DNA of 64,000 nucleotides, from NCBI GenBank assembly GCA_032718475.1, contig JAUCBJ010008638.1, positions 1 to 64,000 of the forward strand, written 5' to 3'. Shown here one piece after another: positions 1 to 11,938 of this stretch. The stretch's first letter is position 1; every line of letters starts with the position of its first letter. The notes under the pieces were generated by a model. It was not told the DNA's origin. It searched no databases and saw only the letters and a program-made list of their open reading frames with translations. Source of the stretch: Nemertoderma westbladi. Taxonomy: Eukaryota; Xenacoelomorpha; Nemertodermatida; Nemertodermatidae. The position numbers were made by a program, and so were the translations under genes.

Positions 1-1191
1 AACTGCCAAAGGTCTGAAAGCGCGAACATTCTTCAAGGCCTTTGATTCAGTCTCTCGCTCACGTATGTTCAGCATACTTTCATTATATGGGATTCCTGAT
101 GAAATTATTGCAGCAATCAGATCAGTATACGATGGTTCGACAATATTTGTGTCTACTGTTGACGGTGACACAGAACCATTTGAAGTGTTATGGGGCGTCC
201 TCCAAGGAGACACACTTGCACCATTCTTATTCATTATTGTGGTTGACTATGTTCTACGCATGTCCTTAGATCATCATAATGATGATGGGGTGATGATAAC
301 TCCACCTACTGGCTCCAGAAGTCGAGGAAATCCTGCCAAGTACCTAACTGATCTAGACTTTGCTGATGACTTAGGAGTACTCTCAGAATCATTAGAGGGA
401 GCCCAGCGGCTCCTCAGCTCATTAGAACATGCTGCTTCTAGTGTTGGTCTTTTTATTAACTCCAGAAAGACCAAAATTCTGACAGTTAACTTTGAAAGTC
501 CTCAGCAAGTCTCTGATCGGATGAGCATAAGCTCAAAGGATGGTATGCTTGAGCATGTCGACGACTTCTGTTACCTGGGATCATGGATCCGGAAGTCAGG
601 TGAGGACCTTCGAATACGCAAGGGAAAGGCATGGGCAGCCTTGAATAGGCTTTCCAGGATTTGGAAGTCACCGAGAATTAATCGGAAACTTAAGGTCCGA
701 CTATTTAGAGCAGCAGTAGTTCCAGTACTCCTCTATGGGAGTCCATGCTGGGCTCTAACTGCTGAGGACACCAAATCTCTGGATGGCACATTCACAAGAA
801 TGCTACGCCGGGTTCATTGTGTCAAGTACAATGCACACATCTCCAACCAGACACTATATAACATTGGAGGTGTCTCATTGGTTCCCCCAAGCTTGACACT
901 AGAACAAAATCGCCTCCGCTTTGCAGGACATTGCTTTCGCCGTGAGGACCAGCCAGTGCATAATCTTGTACTTTGGCAGCCTCATGGAGTGAATAAACAT
1001 GGTGGACAGCCCATGACTTTCTTGAGACGCATCTTAAAGGACACTGGCCTTAAAGATGCGGATGATCTAGCAAATGTCATGGGTGATAGGGAGTTGTGGC
1101 GGTGCAATTTTGTTGACAAGCCGGCACAGCATTCTTAAAAATGCAGCTGCAATGCAGCATGCCGATCCTAGTAGTAGTAGTAGTAGTAGTT
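1..1191 (+). mobile_element. Non-LTR retrotransposon (LINE), 3' part
   Basis: The RT reading frame is followed by a short 3' UTR (1139-1169) and a (TAG)n trinucleotide tail at about 1168-1190. A simple-repeat tail instead of poly(A) is usual for several LINE clades. A second, decayed fragment of the same family lies at 20388-20607. The tail abuts the 53-bp array directly. Confidence 0.8.
2..1138 (+). CDS. LINE reverse transcriptase, 5'-truncated by window edge
   Basis: The frame is open from base 2; the first ATG (65) is internal, so the true start lies outside the window. The protein is the C-terminal part of a non-LTR retrotransposon polymerase, which copies its RNA into a nicked chromosomal site. 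RT motif A (FKAFDSV) is encoded at about 35-52, motif B (LQGDTLAP) near 200-225 and the catalytic FADD box (LDFADDLGVL) near 352-381. A C-terminal region rich in R, W and G follows (GHCFRR, GDRELWR), typical of LINE ORF2 tails; I see no zinc knuckle or endonuclease there. The stop is at 1136-1138 and the visible part has no frameshift. The clade is not certain. Confidence 0.85.
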   Translation, partial: TAKGLKARTFFKAFDSVSRSRMFSILSLYGIPDEIIAAIRSVYDGSTIFVSTVDGDTEPFEVLWGVLQGDTLAPFLFIIVVDYVLRMSLDHHNDDGVMITPPTGSRSRGNPAKYLTDLDFADDLGVLSESLEGAQRLLSSLEHAASSVGLFINSRKTKILTVNFESPQQVSDRMSISSKDGMLEHVDDFCYLGSWIRKSGEDLRIRKGKAWAALNRLSRIWKSPRINRKLKVRLFRAAVVPVLLYGSPCWALTAEDTKSLDGTFTRMLRRVHCVKYNAHISNQTLYNIGGVSLVPPSLTLEQNRLRFAGHCFRREDQPVHNLVLWQPHGVNKHGGQPMTFLRRILKDTGLKDADDLANVMGDRELWRCNFVDKPAQHS

Positions 1192-1717
1192 CTGCCGTTA
1201 TATTTAACTTTGCAGTTACCCCCATGTGAATAATACCAGACTTTCTGCCGTTATATTTCACTTTGCAGTTACCCCCATGTGAAGAATACCAGACTTTCTG
1301 CCGTTATATTTCACTTTGCAGTTACCCCCATGTGAAGAATACCAGACTTTCTGCCGTTATATTTCACTTTGCAGTTACCCCCATGTGAAGAATACCAGAC
1401 TTTCTGCCGTTATATTTCACTTTGCAGTTACCCCCATGTGAAGAATACCAGACTTTCTGCCGTTATATTTCACTTTGCAGTTACCCCCATGTGAAGAATA
1501 CCAGACTTTCTGCCGTTATATTTCACTTTGCAGTTACCCCCATGTGAAGAATATCAGACTTTCTGCCGTTATATTTCACTTTGCAGTTACCCCCATGTGA
1601 AGAATACCAGACTTTCTGCCGTTATATTTCACTTTACAGTTACCCCCATGTGAAGTATACCAGACTTTCTGCCGTTATATTTCACTTTGCAGTTACCCCC
1701 ATGTGAAGAATATCAGG
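1191..1717. repeat. 53-bp tandem repeat, about 10 copies
   Basis: The unit runs from TTCTGCCGTTATATTTCAC through CAGTTACCCCCATGTGAAG to ATACCAGAC. It repeats every 53 bp with few substitutions (for example taacttt in copy 1, agtatacc in copy 9). It starts at the last base of the LINE's TAG tail, so it may be an expanded 3' element end or an unrelated array into which the LINE landed. Confidence 0.9.
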
Positions 1718-2091
1718 TTTTCACAAAAAAACACAGGTTACAGACGGGTTGAATCTAACCAAAACAATAAACGAATTAGTATATGTACAGGTTATAAGAC
1801 AGAAATTAGCGCTATAAAACACTTAATAAAGATAAATAAAAAAAAATACAAAATCTTCATATATAAAATTCCAATAAAAAGTCGACCGAAAAGTGAAATC
1901 CTGGAATTCTTCACATTGGCGAGTATATTTTTGCCGATAATAATTTAATTATTTATTAAAGAAATAATTATTATAAGATTAAATTCAAGTTTTATAATCT
2001 AGCACTTTTACATCTTTATATAGACAGGGGAAGTGGACGTAAATCCCATCTTGGCGAATTAATATCCCGCCTCAGTTAAATTATCAATTTA

Positions 2092-2514
2092 GGGAAAGGA
2101 GCAGGTTACAGTGGCATGTTATTGTAACCAAAACAAAACAGTTTACAGTTTTATTTTTGAGAGTAATCAGCTGTTATTTGCGTCGAATTTCCCCTGGAGG
2201 GGGAGGAATTTTTATTGCATCCAGTTCCCCCCCCCCCTCCCCTCTCTATCTGGCTTTATAATATTACAATTTCCGGCTCAAATAAATTTGGTGCATACTA
2301 CAGGTACCTCCTATTTTCTACACATTAATAACCTTACCACCGACTTTAATCTCCCGATCCTTAATACCGATTTTTTTTTCATTTCATCTATAGAGCAACA
2401 TTTCATCAGAATTCCATATCTGAAGTCTGTTTGTTCATAGCTTGTTCCGTTATCGAAATATTGTTTATTGTTTTGGTTAGAAAAGCCGGCAGCATCTGTA
2501 ATCTGCTCCTTTCC
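2092..2514. mobile_element. Small inverted-repeat (MITE-like) element
   Basis: The left arm (2092-2135) begins GGGAAAGGAGCAGGTTACAG and ends TAACCAAAACAA. The right arm (2466-2514) is its inverted, diverged copy (TTGTTTTGGTTAG ... CTGCTCCTTTCC). A further right-arm-like copy is at 19362-19408, with a partial one at 19311-19335, so the family is dispersed. No open frame or target duplication is evident. Confidence 0.5.
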
Positions 2515-2540
2515 TTCAAATGGTGTCAGACACTTATTTT

Positions 2541-5500
2541 CAATAATTTTGCAATTTAATGAAAACAAGTTACTTTATTTCACTAATAAATTTGTAAAAC
2601 TTTTAGAGAGAAAGCAGTTTTTTCAAATAGTATATAATTATTAAATTTTATTTCTTGCCTTATAGATAATTAATTAATTTTTGATTGGGCTGTGTATGGC
2701 ATTTTCTCACCTATTAAATATAAATTGTAAATGTAATGCAGTATGTACATGTACATGTAATTGAATTAATGTATATTTAATGTTACATCTATTATATTGA
2801 AATATAAATGGCTATATTTTATGATGCGATAAATTGAATTATTATTGGTTTCATTTAATTTTTAGTGTAATGTAATCTAATGTTATTATTTTCTTTCTAG
2901 CTGGCCTTATTGTTAAAAATATTCGGAAATAATTGTATAATTATTAATGTTGTTCTCAAACCTGTTTTAACCACCTCTGAATTTCCGGTATAGGTGCCAC
3001 ATTTTCTATTATAATTTAATATTTATGTATAATAATGATTTAATTAAGTTTTGTAAAATTAGTTGTTGCTTCTTATAGAAATTATATCCATTATTGTCAA
3101 TAAACAATATATTACAGTATGCTTAATAGTTTTTCGTTCACACACATTAAAAATGTGTATCAAATTTGCAATTTGCAAAACCACAATTTGCCATGGCGAG
3201 TGACTGTGCCGCCCAGTAAAAAATTCTTAAAAGAGGCTATGAATTTATCCTTCGTTTAGAAGGATAATTTATCCGGCGAATAGTAGGCATATTTATCCTT
3301 CTATTTGCCGGCTAAAAACTAGCTAAATCTTTAGAACCTTCGAATAGTCTTCAAATTTATCCTTCGTTTAGAAGGATAATTTATCCTACGAATTGTAGAC
3401 TGAATTATCAGACAATTTAGACGGCAAAAATGCTGATAATTTCGAAGAAAATTTATTACGATCAAATTAGCAGCATATTAGTAGCTATTTCGAAGGATGT
3501 GACTTTGCTGGGTTATTAATTAAAATAAAGTTGCATATCAAGAAATAAATAGTTTTAAAATAAAAAATTGATGAATATGAATTATCTAATATGGCTGTCG
3601 AATTCAGAGATTATATAAATTTATTTTATAGAATTGAAAATTATAGGGAATAGTTAAAAGTGTATCATGGTTATTCTAATCTATTTGTATTATCCTTTAT
3701 ATAACCAACAATTTATAGTATTGATTCATACAGCATGTCTAATGTTCTATGTCTAGAAGGTGTAATGTAATGTAATGTAAGGTTAAAGTACAGTAGGCAG
3801 ATGATATGAAGCCAATAGTATCAAACAGTAGTGGAATAATCAACTACTGTATCATATTTTCTGACACAAGGTCTCAATATATTACACAAAAATCACAACC
3901 AGTAGATTTTTGCGATATTTATGCGTCATGACGCTTGAAAGTCGCAAGTGAATCGCATGTGAGTTTTATGCGTCTGGACGCAAGTTGTTGTGATTTTTAT
4001 ACGACTTAACGCAAGTTGTTGTGACATTTATGTGACATAGCTCAAGTAGATCGCTTGCATAAAGGTCGGGCCATAACTCTTGGGAATCACATCAGATACG
4101 CCAGCGTTGCACGCTTGCGATACGCTTGCACACTTTTCACTGGGTATAACGGTATGCATAACAAGCATAATTACTGTAAGGAATAAACTTGGGGACATGA
4201 AAGTTGCAAATTACTTGCATAAACTCTGAATAACAAATATTACGCTACCCGTACAGACTATTCAAATAAAACATAGACCAAATGCTGACAGACCACCATC
4301 AAGCCTAAATAAATCACAGTATATGCAGTCTCCGAAATGATTAGTTAGTAAGCGTTCCAGACTACGTAGTACGACTTATTCTTTAGTGGGGGATTTACCT
4401 TACAGCGCTGGATGCCTCCACTTCCTAACTAGCACTTTATCGGACTAGCACTATACTTTATCGCGCAACAATCTGGCCTACAAGTTACTTTTACAATCTG
4501 AGTAGGCTTACACGCCTTCTGCTCAATATGACACTTACCGATAAATAATGCTGACAGGAATAAGTAAACCATACATCAAGGAGTAAGGGGTGATCAATCC
4601 CTAATCCTCTAACAGCCCACAATATACAATATTTCACAATCGAAGTGATTCTGGGTAAAGTACCGGTTCGGATTAACTAGGACTACAGTTTACCGTCCGA
4701 CCAGTACGTTTCGAGTTTATTGCCTACTGAGCAATAAAAGAAACAAAATCTATTAATGTACGCGCTTTTAGACCTTTAACAGTTTAACCTGCTAATTTAA
4801 ATGTCTTTTTAATTGTAAATTGACTATTGCCCTTACCAATTACAGAATTTACATCCGCCGAAGCCAGCCCGTGCACGGCGTATGACCCACTGTGTGGGAG
4901 ACTGGATTCGGTTCCAGAGAAAGTTATTGCAGTGTAGGCTACTTTGTATCATTCGATTGATCGCTACTATATAATCTCCGACAACTATATTTACTTTCGG
5001 GGAAATATTAACAGTTCCTTTGGGACGTGGCGCTTTAAGTATCAAACAGAGTTATGACTTACACTAATCACAACAACTGGAGGCTATAGTGTATCGCAAA
5101 TAGCGCATTCTTTAGGAAATGCTTTATTAACCTTCACACTAATTCACACTAATTTGCCATCCGTCACTGATTTTGATCATATTTAAGGAGGATTGCAACT
5201 GACATACGTAGGGATTATGAAATAGCATTTAATTCACTATAATTTGAGTCGCAATTGCTACCAGTACACCCTTCTGCTTCTTAGTAATTAAGAAAGTTGA
5301 GGGGTTTATGATTATTTATGTGTATTCTCCAAATATAAACAGCAATTAACAACAATATAAAACAGCATTAAGACAGTGCGGTGAACAGTATGAAATAGGC
5401 AGTAAGCAAGGCATTCTTAACTAGAACGCCTTGGCAGTAAGTAATGTGATGAGTCGAGTTTCTGATGTTAATAGATTTGCGTTCTTATGACTCTATCCAT

Positions 5501-6339
5501 CAGATGTTCTTAGGAAAAGTCTGAAACGTCTGAACTTCTGACTGAATCCAGAATGAAATAGGATTCTAGGAAAAACTGCGCATTACGCCATTTTCCATAG
5601 GCCACTATTGGCATAACTGGGAAAGATTGCTCTGATTGGCTGAAATATGTCAACAAAGAAACTTCCACATACACAAAGAATCAGCTGGCAGATTTCGTCA
5701 TCTCAGTTCTATATTTTCTGACAGATGTGTAGCTGAACAATTCTAGGCCCTTTTAGAGTATTTAGCGCATTGCGTAAAATGACTTGTTATGTCCGCAAAA
5801 GCTTTTACATGGAGGTTGATTTAATGACGCTACGGCTAAAATATAGCCCGTTTCTATAGCCAAAGTTACCTGTTGCCATGGCAACTGCTGAACTGCAAGC
5901 AAGAAAGGAGTGAATATTGTTCCTTAGACTTGATATATTGATGGTAGACTCTGATCCAATGACGCTACACGACCACTGCAAATGCCTTACGCCCACGTTA
6001 ACGGTAAATTTCCAATACACTGTAACAATGCAAAACGGGAAAGAAACGCGAGCAAAGCGAGCGAAATTTTTTCTGCTAATTTTTTTCTCACCTTGCGCTT
6101 GCACGAACTTTAACTACCTGACTACTGCCGATCTATCGATCTAGGACTACTGTAAATGTGCCCATTTTGAATTGCGCTCCACAGATCTAAATGTGCCAAA
6201 TGCGCTCCACAACCACTCCACCTCCACAGATCCTTGACCAAACCCAGTCCAAATTGCAACCTGGGGTTGCAGGCAGCAGGGGTAGGCCTACTTCTGTACT
6301 TAACTTACTGACTTATACCTGTAATGCTGTATAGAGTAT
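2541..6339. other. AT-rich intergenic DNA
   Basis: I see no gene. Small structures include a hairpin-forming segment, ATCCTTCGTTTAGAAGGAT, at 3246-3264 and again near 3358-3376. A degenerate ~40-bp repeat (GCAAGTTGTTGTGA at about 3971 and 4011) lies within 3905-4075, and GTAAT repeats occur near 3770. Short open frames at 4833-5045 and 5805-6144 overlap on opposite strands and lack coding character. Confidence 0.6.
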
Positions 6340-7273
6340 TACACCATGTCCCGTCATATAGTGTCATTTTCTGATGACACGGACCCCCCCCCCCCCAGAT
6401 TTTTCTACAAATCTGTATCATATTGCTTGAACTTTGAAACATAACTAGTTCCACTCACCGTGGTTGTCCACATGAAGCCGGAATTTTCGATTTTGCCTTT
6501 AAATTTTTTTAATAGGCGTTTTAAAAAAGTGTCTTTTGCGAAATCGCACCCTCCGTGTCGTGGCCATTCTTCACATTAGTCGTAATATATCATTAGAAAG
6601 CTTGCCTTGCAAGGATTCGAAATATGTAACAATATCTGAATTTCGTTGAGAAACAACTGAGAAATAGGCGTTCAAAGATTGCAAGAATTATTGTTCGCTG
6701 CAGGCCATTTATTCTATTTAATAAATACACAATATTCTAGAAAGTGTTATTTATTTTATGAGTTGGTAGGCAACAGCAGAATGCCTATCCAATAGATCTA
6801 TTATGTAGCTATTCATACTTAAACAAAATGTTCCAGAACATCGTGTATTTATTAAATAGAATAAATGGCCTTCAGTGAACAATAATTCTTGCAATCTTTG
6901 AACGCCTATATCTCAGCTATTTCTCAACGAAATTCAGATATTGTTACATATTACGGTATGAATCCTTGCAACGCAAGCTTTCTAATGATATTAAAAAATT
7001 ATTACGACTAATGCGAAGAATGGCCACGATACTAGGATGCGATTTCGCAAAAGAAACTTTTTTAAAACGCCTATAAAAAAATTTAAAGGCAAAATCGAAA
7101 ATTCCGGCTTCATGGGGTCACTGGGTCAACCACGGTGAGTGGAACTAGTTGCGTTTCAAAGTTCAAGCAATATGATAAAGATTTATAGAAAAATCTGGGG
7201 GGGGGGGGGGGGGTCCGTGTCATAAGAAAATGACACTATATTACGCAGTTACGGGACATGGTCAGATGGTGTA
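6340..7273. mobile_element. Foldback element with ~400-bp inverted arms (Tc1/mariner-like MITE?)
   Basis: The left arm (about 6340-6743) and right arm (about 6831-7273) are reverse complements with few differences, around an ~88-bp spacer. Both contain ATAGTGTCATTTTC, a C/G homopolymer, GTTCCACTCACCGTGG and a region ending in ATTTATTCTATTTAATAAATA. The termini read TACACCAT...ATGGTGTA, consistent with a TA target duplication, although the right end carries small insertions. It ends about 140 bp before the start codon of the TFIIIC-subunit gene. There is no transposase frame. Confidence 0.75.
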
Positions 7274-7411
7274 TAATTGAGTCTGATTGTTATTGCAGTA
7301 TTGTCAATTCAGCAATTTAATTGGTGCCATTTCCTGATTTCTGAGTTTATTAAATTAGTGGTTACCGTACCGGTACCCTAAATCCGTAGCGAGAGCGACC
7401 GAACAACAACG

Positions 7412-10144
7412 ATGCCTCGCCCAAGAAAAACGAGTTCACCGAAGCGACGTCGTGAAACCCGAGCGAATAACGCCGTGGATTACAATGAGGAGAATGATGA
7501 TGATTTCCAGGGGTTTGTAGTAGAGGACGGCGACGGAAGCACTCTCCCAACAGAACCACCAACACCGGAAATTCCCACCGGACAGGTAAACATATGTCCA
7601 GAGTGCAATAAGGAATTCGTCGACATGTTTAGCTTATACAATCACGTGCCAGTATCCCAGGTGATGAAGCAATTACTCGAAACACCACCAGCGGACATCC
7701 CCAAGACCTCGTTCGATTGTATGCGCGCCATGTTGTCTGGTAACCGGAATAAACCGAGGGATAACCAGCGATGTATCGACTGTCCCTGGTGCTCGAAGAA
7801 GTTTTCGTCGTACGGGGGATTCCGTTACCACATCGATCGCTGCATGTTGGACGACATGTCATCCCTCGATAAGAGCAGTTGCTACACCTGCTCACATTGC
7901 TCTGCTTCCTTTGCGGCGATGTCCTTCCTTCGACGTCACATGGCGACCAAACACCAGGAGTGGCTTCCCCAGGGCCCCGAGGCGCCACCACAGGAAGACT
8001 GCGAAAGGCAGACGACTTCCCTCGCCACCCAGAAACACGTGTTGTACCAGCGACTTCGCGACCTACTAGTTACGGACAACGGAACCGATTACACTTGCGC
8101 CGCGTGTCGGAGTTTCTGGCCCTCTTGGGACGCCGGTAAGGACCACGCGCTGAAACAACACGAGGAACAGATTGGATCCCCGTATGTCCTGACAAATGGA
8201 TTCGTCTTCAAGAAACCGATGTTTCGACAAAAATCGTTCGACTGCAAGTCTACTGTTTACCGCGAGCAGGAATCAATCGCGGCTCTAAACGAGACATTGC
8301 GGCGGAAGAATTACTCCTCTCAGACTCTCTTCCCTTATTGGATGCCGTCGCCTAGCGACTGGGTAGCGGTGACCCGTCCCAACGACTACGCTCCCTACCA
8401 GGAGCTCTCTGTACCGTTCGTCTGTCTATCGTCGGGGTCGGAATCGGCCGCGGTCGAGTTGCCGTTGTTCGGGTCCCAGGTAGATCGCGGCGTTGCGACA
8501 ACGTACACGGGTGGTCCGGTCTGGGCGCTGGACTGGATGCCTGATGGTGGTCCGTACACGCGCCGCCCTTGTCCGCACACGGACAGCCACCCGGACACGG
8601 ACAGCCGCCCGGACACGGAGCACCCCCCGGACACCAACCAGTACGCAGCCCTCGCCTGTCACACCCGTCTCACAGAGACCCACACCCTAGACTGCACAGC
8701 GGACGGGCCCTCCCTCGTACAGGTCTGGAACTTCGGCCCACTCCTGCAGGGTGGCGCACTCTCAGACGCCCCCGCCATGGAGCTGGGCATAGGGCACGAG
8801 GACGGGCGCGTCTGGGACGTTAAATGGTGCCCGAGCGGCTGCCGCACTGCGGGGACGCCGCTGTCTCGTCTGGGAGTCCTCGCGGTGGCGTGCGCCACCG
8901 GACGGGTACTCATCTACTCGGTACCGCGTACCAATTCCGCCACCGTCGAATACAAATCGCGAATATTCCACCCGGAACCCGCCCTCGTTCTAACTAACAC
9001 CGGACCCGCTTCCTCCTGTAGGTGTTTATCGTGGTTGCCCAGCGACCAGCACAACAAGCTGGCCGGGGGGTTCGCAGACGGACGGGTCTCTGTGTGGCGG
9101 GTGGTTGCGACCTCGTCCCCCTTCCTCCGTGGCCACGGAAACGCGGTTCTTCCGCTGCTCTCATTCGCCGCCCACTCTACCGCCGTTTCGTCTATCTTCT
9201 GGATCTGCACCGCGACCTCACTGGGGACCACCAGCCACGACAGATTCGTACGACTTTGGGACCTCCGCAATCTCTCCTTCCCGACCAAAGCAGTTAAAGT
9301 CGGTGGTTTCAACGACTGCGACATCAACCCTCTCGCGCACACGATATTCGCGACTCGTAATAAACTTCTATTGGGCGGCAACACTGTGGGCGTCATCGGG
9401 GTTCCCATGACGTCAGAGGTTGACAACACCTCGCTCACCTTTACGGCGCACAACTCGCGCGTCTGGAGTTGCAGCTACAGTCGGTGGTCCGGGGCGTTGG
9501 CCAGTTGCGACGCGGCAGGAGAGCTTGTCGTCATCCGACTTCCGGCTAACAACATGGCCTTGTTCTTCGCCGATCGGGTGTCCAAGACCCCGACTATATT
9601 GCGGCATCCGTTGTATCGGATCGAGTTGAACATTAGTGATCCCGAGCGGATCCGGTCCTCCGGAGGAGACCAGGCCCAGGATTCTAAAGATCAGAATGGG
9701 TCACCCAGAGATCATGATATTTCGCTATCACCACCCGACCTATCATCGGGCGGAGAGGCGTGCTCTTGTTGCCAGAGTAACTGCGTCGGTCTCAAGTCGT
9801 GGGACATTGGTCGCATGTTGCAGCAGTCTCGTAGAGCTCTGGTGCTCCGCGACACTGTCTTCCCGAAGGCGCTCAATAAAAACAGCGCGCAGGTTAAGCG
9901 TCTCAGAAACGGCGCTAATATGAACGATATCGACGTTCGTCGATGGCCCATTCAGTCGTTGCATCGCGTGCGTTGGAATCCTAATAGTGAGTCGCACGCG
10001 TGGTTATTAAGTGGGGGTGCCGCCGGGTTGCTACGGTTACACTACTGTGAAGTCATGGAGTCCAATTCCGCCTATAGTCTTTCTGAATCAGGAAACTCGA
10101 CTCGATCAGAAATAGATGAAATTAGATATATATCTAGTTTGTGA
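7412..10144 (+). CDS. GTF3C2: TFIIIC subunit 2-like protein (C2H2 fingers + WD40 propeller)
   Basis: An intronless frame of 910 residues, complete, with ATG in a GC-rich context. A basic N-terminus (residues 1-20) is followed by four C2H2-like fingers at about 62-80, 121-144, 158-181 and 229-251. A WD40 propeller spans about 365-715 (GGPVWALDWMPDGG, VWDVKWCPSG, ADGRVSVWRV, DRFVRLWDLRN, AHNSRVWSCSYS). After an acidic/serine-rich linker with a Cys cluster (784-791), a final blade-like segment near 848-878 (HRVRWNPN, WLLSGGAAGLLRLH) resembles the C-terminus of metazoan GTF3C2/TFIIIC110. That subunit helps TFIIIC bind the B box of tRNA genes and recruit TFIIIB and RNA polymerase III in the nucleus. 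A small PDT-rich repeat (389-410) sits in one propeller loop. Family assignment rests on recalled similarity; N-terminal fingers are not a feature I know from the vertebrate protein. Confidence 0.75.
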   Translation: MPRPRKTSSPKRRRETRANNAVDYNEENDDDFQGFVVEDGDGSTLPTEPPTPEIPTGQVNICPECNKEFVDMFSLYNHVPVSQVMKQLLETPPADIPKTSFDCMRAMLSGNRNKPRDNQRCIDCPWCSKKFSSYGGFRYHIDRCMLDDMSSLDKSSCYTCSHCSASFAAMSFLRRHMATKHQEWLPQGPEAPPQEDCERQTTSLATQKHVLYQRLRDLLVTDNGTDYTCAACRSFWPSWDAGKDHALKQHEEQIGSPYVLTNGFVFKKPMFRQKSFDCKSTVYREQESIAALNETLRRKNYSSQTLFPYWMPSPSDWVAVTRPNDYAPYQELSVPFVCLSSGSESAAVELPLFGSQVDRGVATTYTGGPVWALDWMPDGGPYTRRPCPHTDSHPDTDSRPDTEHPPDTNQYAALACHTRLTETHTLDCTADGPSLVQVWNFGPLLQGGALSDAPAMELGIGHEDGRVWDVKWCPSGCRTAGTPLSRLGVLAVACATGRVLIYSVPRTNSATVEYKSRIFHPEPALVLTNTGPASSCRCLSWLPSDQHNKLAGGFADGRVSVWRVVATSSPFLRGHGNAVLPLLSFAAHSTAVSSIFWICTATSLGTTSHDRFVRLWDLRNLSFPTKAVKVGGFNDCDINPLAHTIFATRNKLLLGGNTVGVIGVPMTSEVDNTSLTFTAHNSRVWSCSYSRWSGALASCDAAGELVVIRLPANNMALFFADRVSKTPTILRHPLYRIELNISDPERIRSSGGDQAQDSKDQNGSPRDHDISLSPPDLSSGGEACSCCQSNCVGLKSWDIGRMLQQSRRALVLRDTVFPKALNKNSAQVKRLRNGANMNDIDVRRWPIQSLHRVRWNPNSESHAWLLSGGAAGLLRLHYCEVMESNSAYSLSESGNSTRSEIDEIRYISSL

Positions 10145-10219
10145 TTATTCTAAATGTATATTCGCAGTAGTCATTTGCATGTTTTGTATTTACGTAGAAA
10201 AAATGTTGTTGATGTTGAC

Positions 10220-10225
10220 ATTAAA
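10220..10225 (+). terminator. Polyadenylation signal ATTAAA
   Basis: The variant signal ATTAAA lies 75 bases after the stop codon of the TFIIIC-subunit gene, the only good candidate close behind it. Confidence 0.45.
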
Positions 10226-11938
10226 CAATTTGTTGCGAATAATATATTAGTAATTTGAGGAAATGGAATGAGGAGTAAAGAACATTTTACAGAATTTATC
10301 TTATGACACATGTCCTGAGATATGTGAGATGTATAAGATATGTCACATATCCAATTCCCTTGACTTTTTACTGATTTGTCAATTTTTTACAAGAATTCTC
10401 TGACTATTCCAGGTGAATGGCAACCATTTCCAGAAATTGTTTTCGATTATCTTTAAGTTGCTTTTAGTGTAAGTAAGGCCAAGTGGAGTCACCCACTCCA
10501 GACCAAGTCAACAATAATTTCGGAGGTTTCACTTTCAGTAAAACGTTTAGATTAATAGGGATTATAAAAATTATTGTCTATCACTATCGTGTTTCTTTCA
10601 TACATTTCTTGAATCATCAGGAACGTTGGACGGATCCATCATGGATGTCCTTATTTCTCACGCGTGTTTGTTTGTTTGTGTGTTTGTTTGTACACACAAC
10701 TTCTTGCACTTAATGTTAATGGAATTGGATGAAACTTTGATGATAGGTTCATTATCGGACCTAGTTGTATATGCAAGGTTTTGGTTGCGAGTGACCTACT
10801 CGTTGCCTAGCAACAGTGAGATTAATTCTAGAAATACCGATCATAATCGTAGAATTCACTCAATCAAAATTATGTCGACATCCCATAGGGAGCACCTATT
10901 GGACATGCTTTCTGCAAAATTTCGCTTTATTTCATGTAGAATTGTAGAAGATACATTTCTTGCAAACAGTGTTTTTTTAACATACAAAATATACTACTAA
11001 TATAATACAATGGCTAGCCAATCCCAGAATATCGTTGCCAAGACAACATCCTATTGGAGCTTCAGTGTGGAGGTAAGTAAGTAGCCAGTGTAATTGAGAG
11101 AGCTGTCTGCTCAACATTGACAACTATTGGGTTCTCATTCGTTATTACTTATTAGGCTTCCCTGATTAGGCGCCTAATTTATTACATCAATAATAATTGT
11201 ATTTTACACGGAAGAATGCCCAATGTTTCGTTTTGCGTTTTTCGTATTAGGCTGCCCTGCATAGGCGCGTAATTTATTACAACAATATTGATAACAATAG
11301 ATCCGTCCATATTGCCAGCTCTCGCTGGCAAGCGTGCCTCTAGTATAGTTCGCTTTGATGTTGCCCGTATAGTACAGTATAACTTTCACCAGAAAATGAC
11401 AAGAAGTAGAGAAGAAAAAGGCCCCACTCAACATTTTGAAAAAAGGGTCGACATTGCTGTAAATATATTACTAATATCTGAATCAGAATCATTTTGCGAG
11501 ATTTATAAGCGATAACCTTATTACCACTGCATCTCTTCCGCAAAAGGTAGGCCTATTAATATTCATGGTGTACGATCCTTGTCTAGAAATATTTATTTAA
11601 AAATATTTATTTAAATATCAGAGACGGCCGTAATGTACAGTTGTGGTAAGAAGAACAATTCGGTCGATATATAAAATTCGGCGTTATAGTGTTATTTAAA
11701 TTTCAAACATACATGTTTTTTTACCTTCCTAATAGTTCACAGTATGAGTCAAAACGTTTACTTGTTTTCAAACCTTTGCTATAAATTATTACAAGCCTTT
11801 GAAAACGGTGTCAGTCTTCGAAGATATTGTACAAGGCGCTCCGTAGTTATTTCACGATGCTGTGGGTACCGATGGAAAGGTGAGTTTGTAAGTATGGATG
11901 TACCGGATAATTAATATCAAACTAACTAACTTACTAAC
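10226..11938. other. Intergenic DNA
   Basis: I see no gene here. A TTTG/TGTG-rich stretch (about 10660-10695) and several short overlapping frames on both strands lack domain or splice support. Confidence 0.5.
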
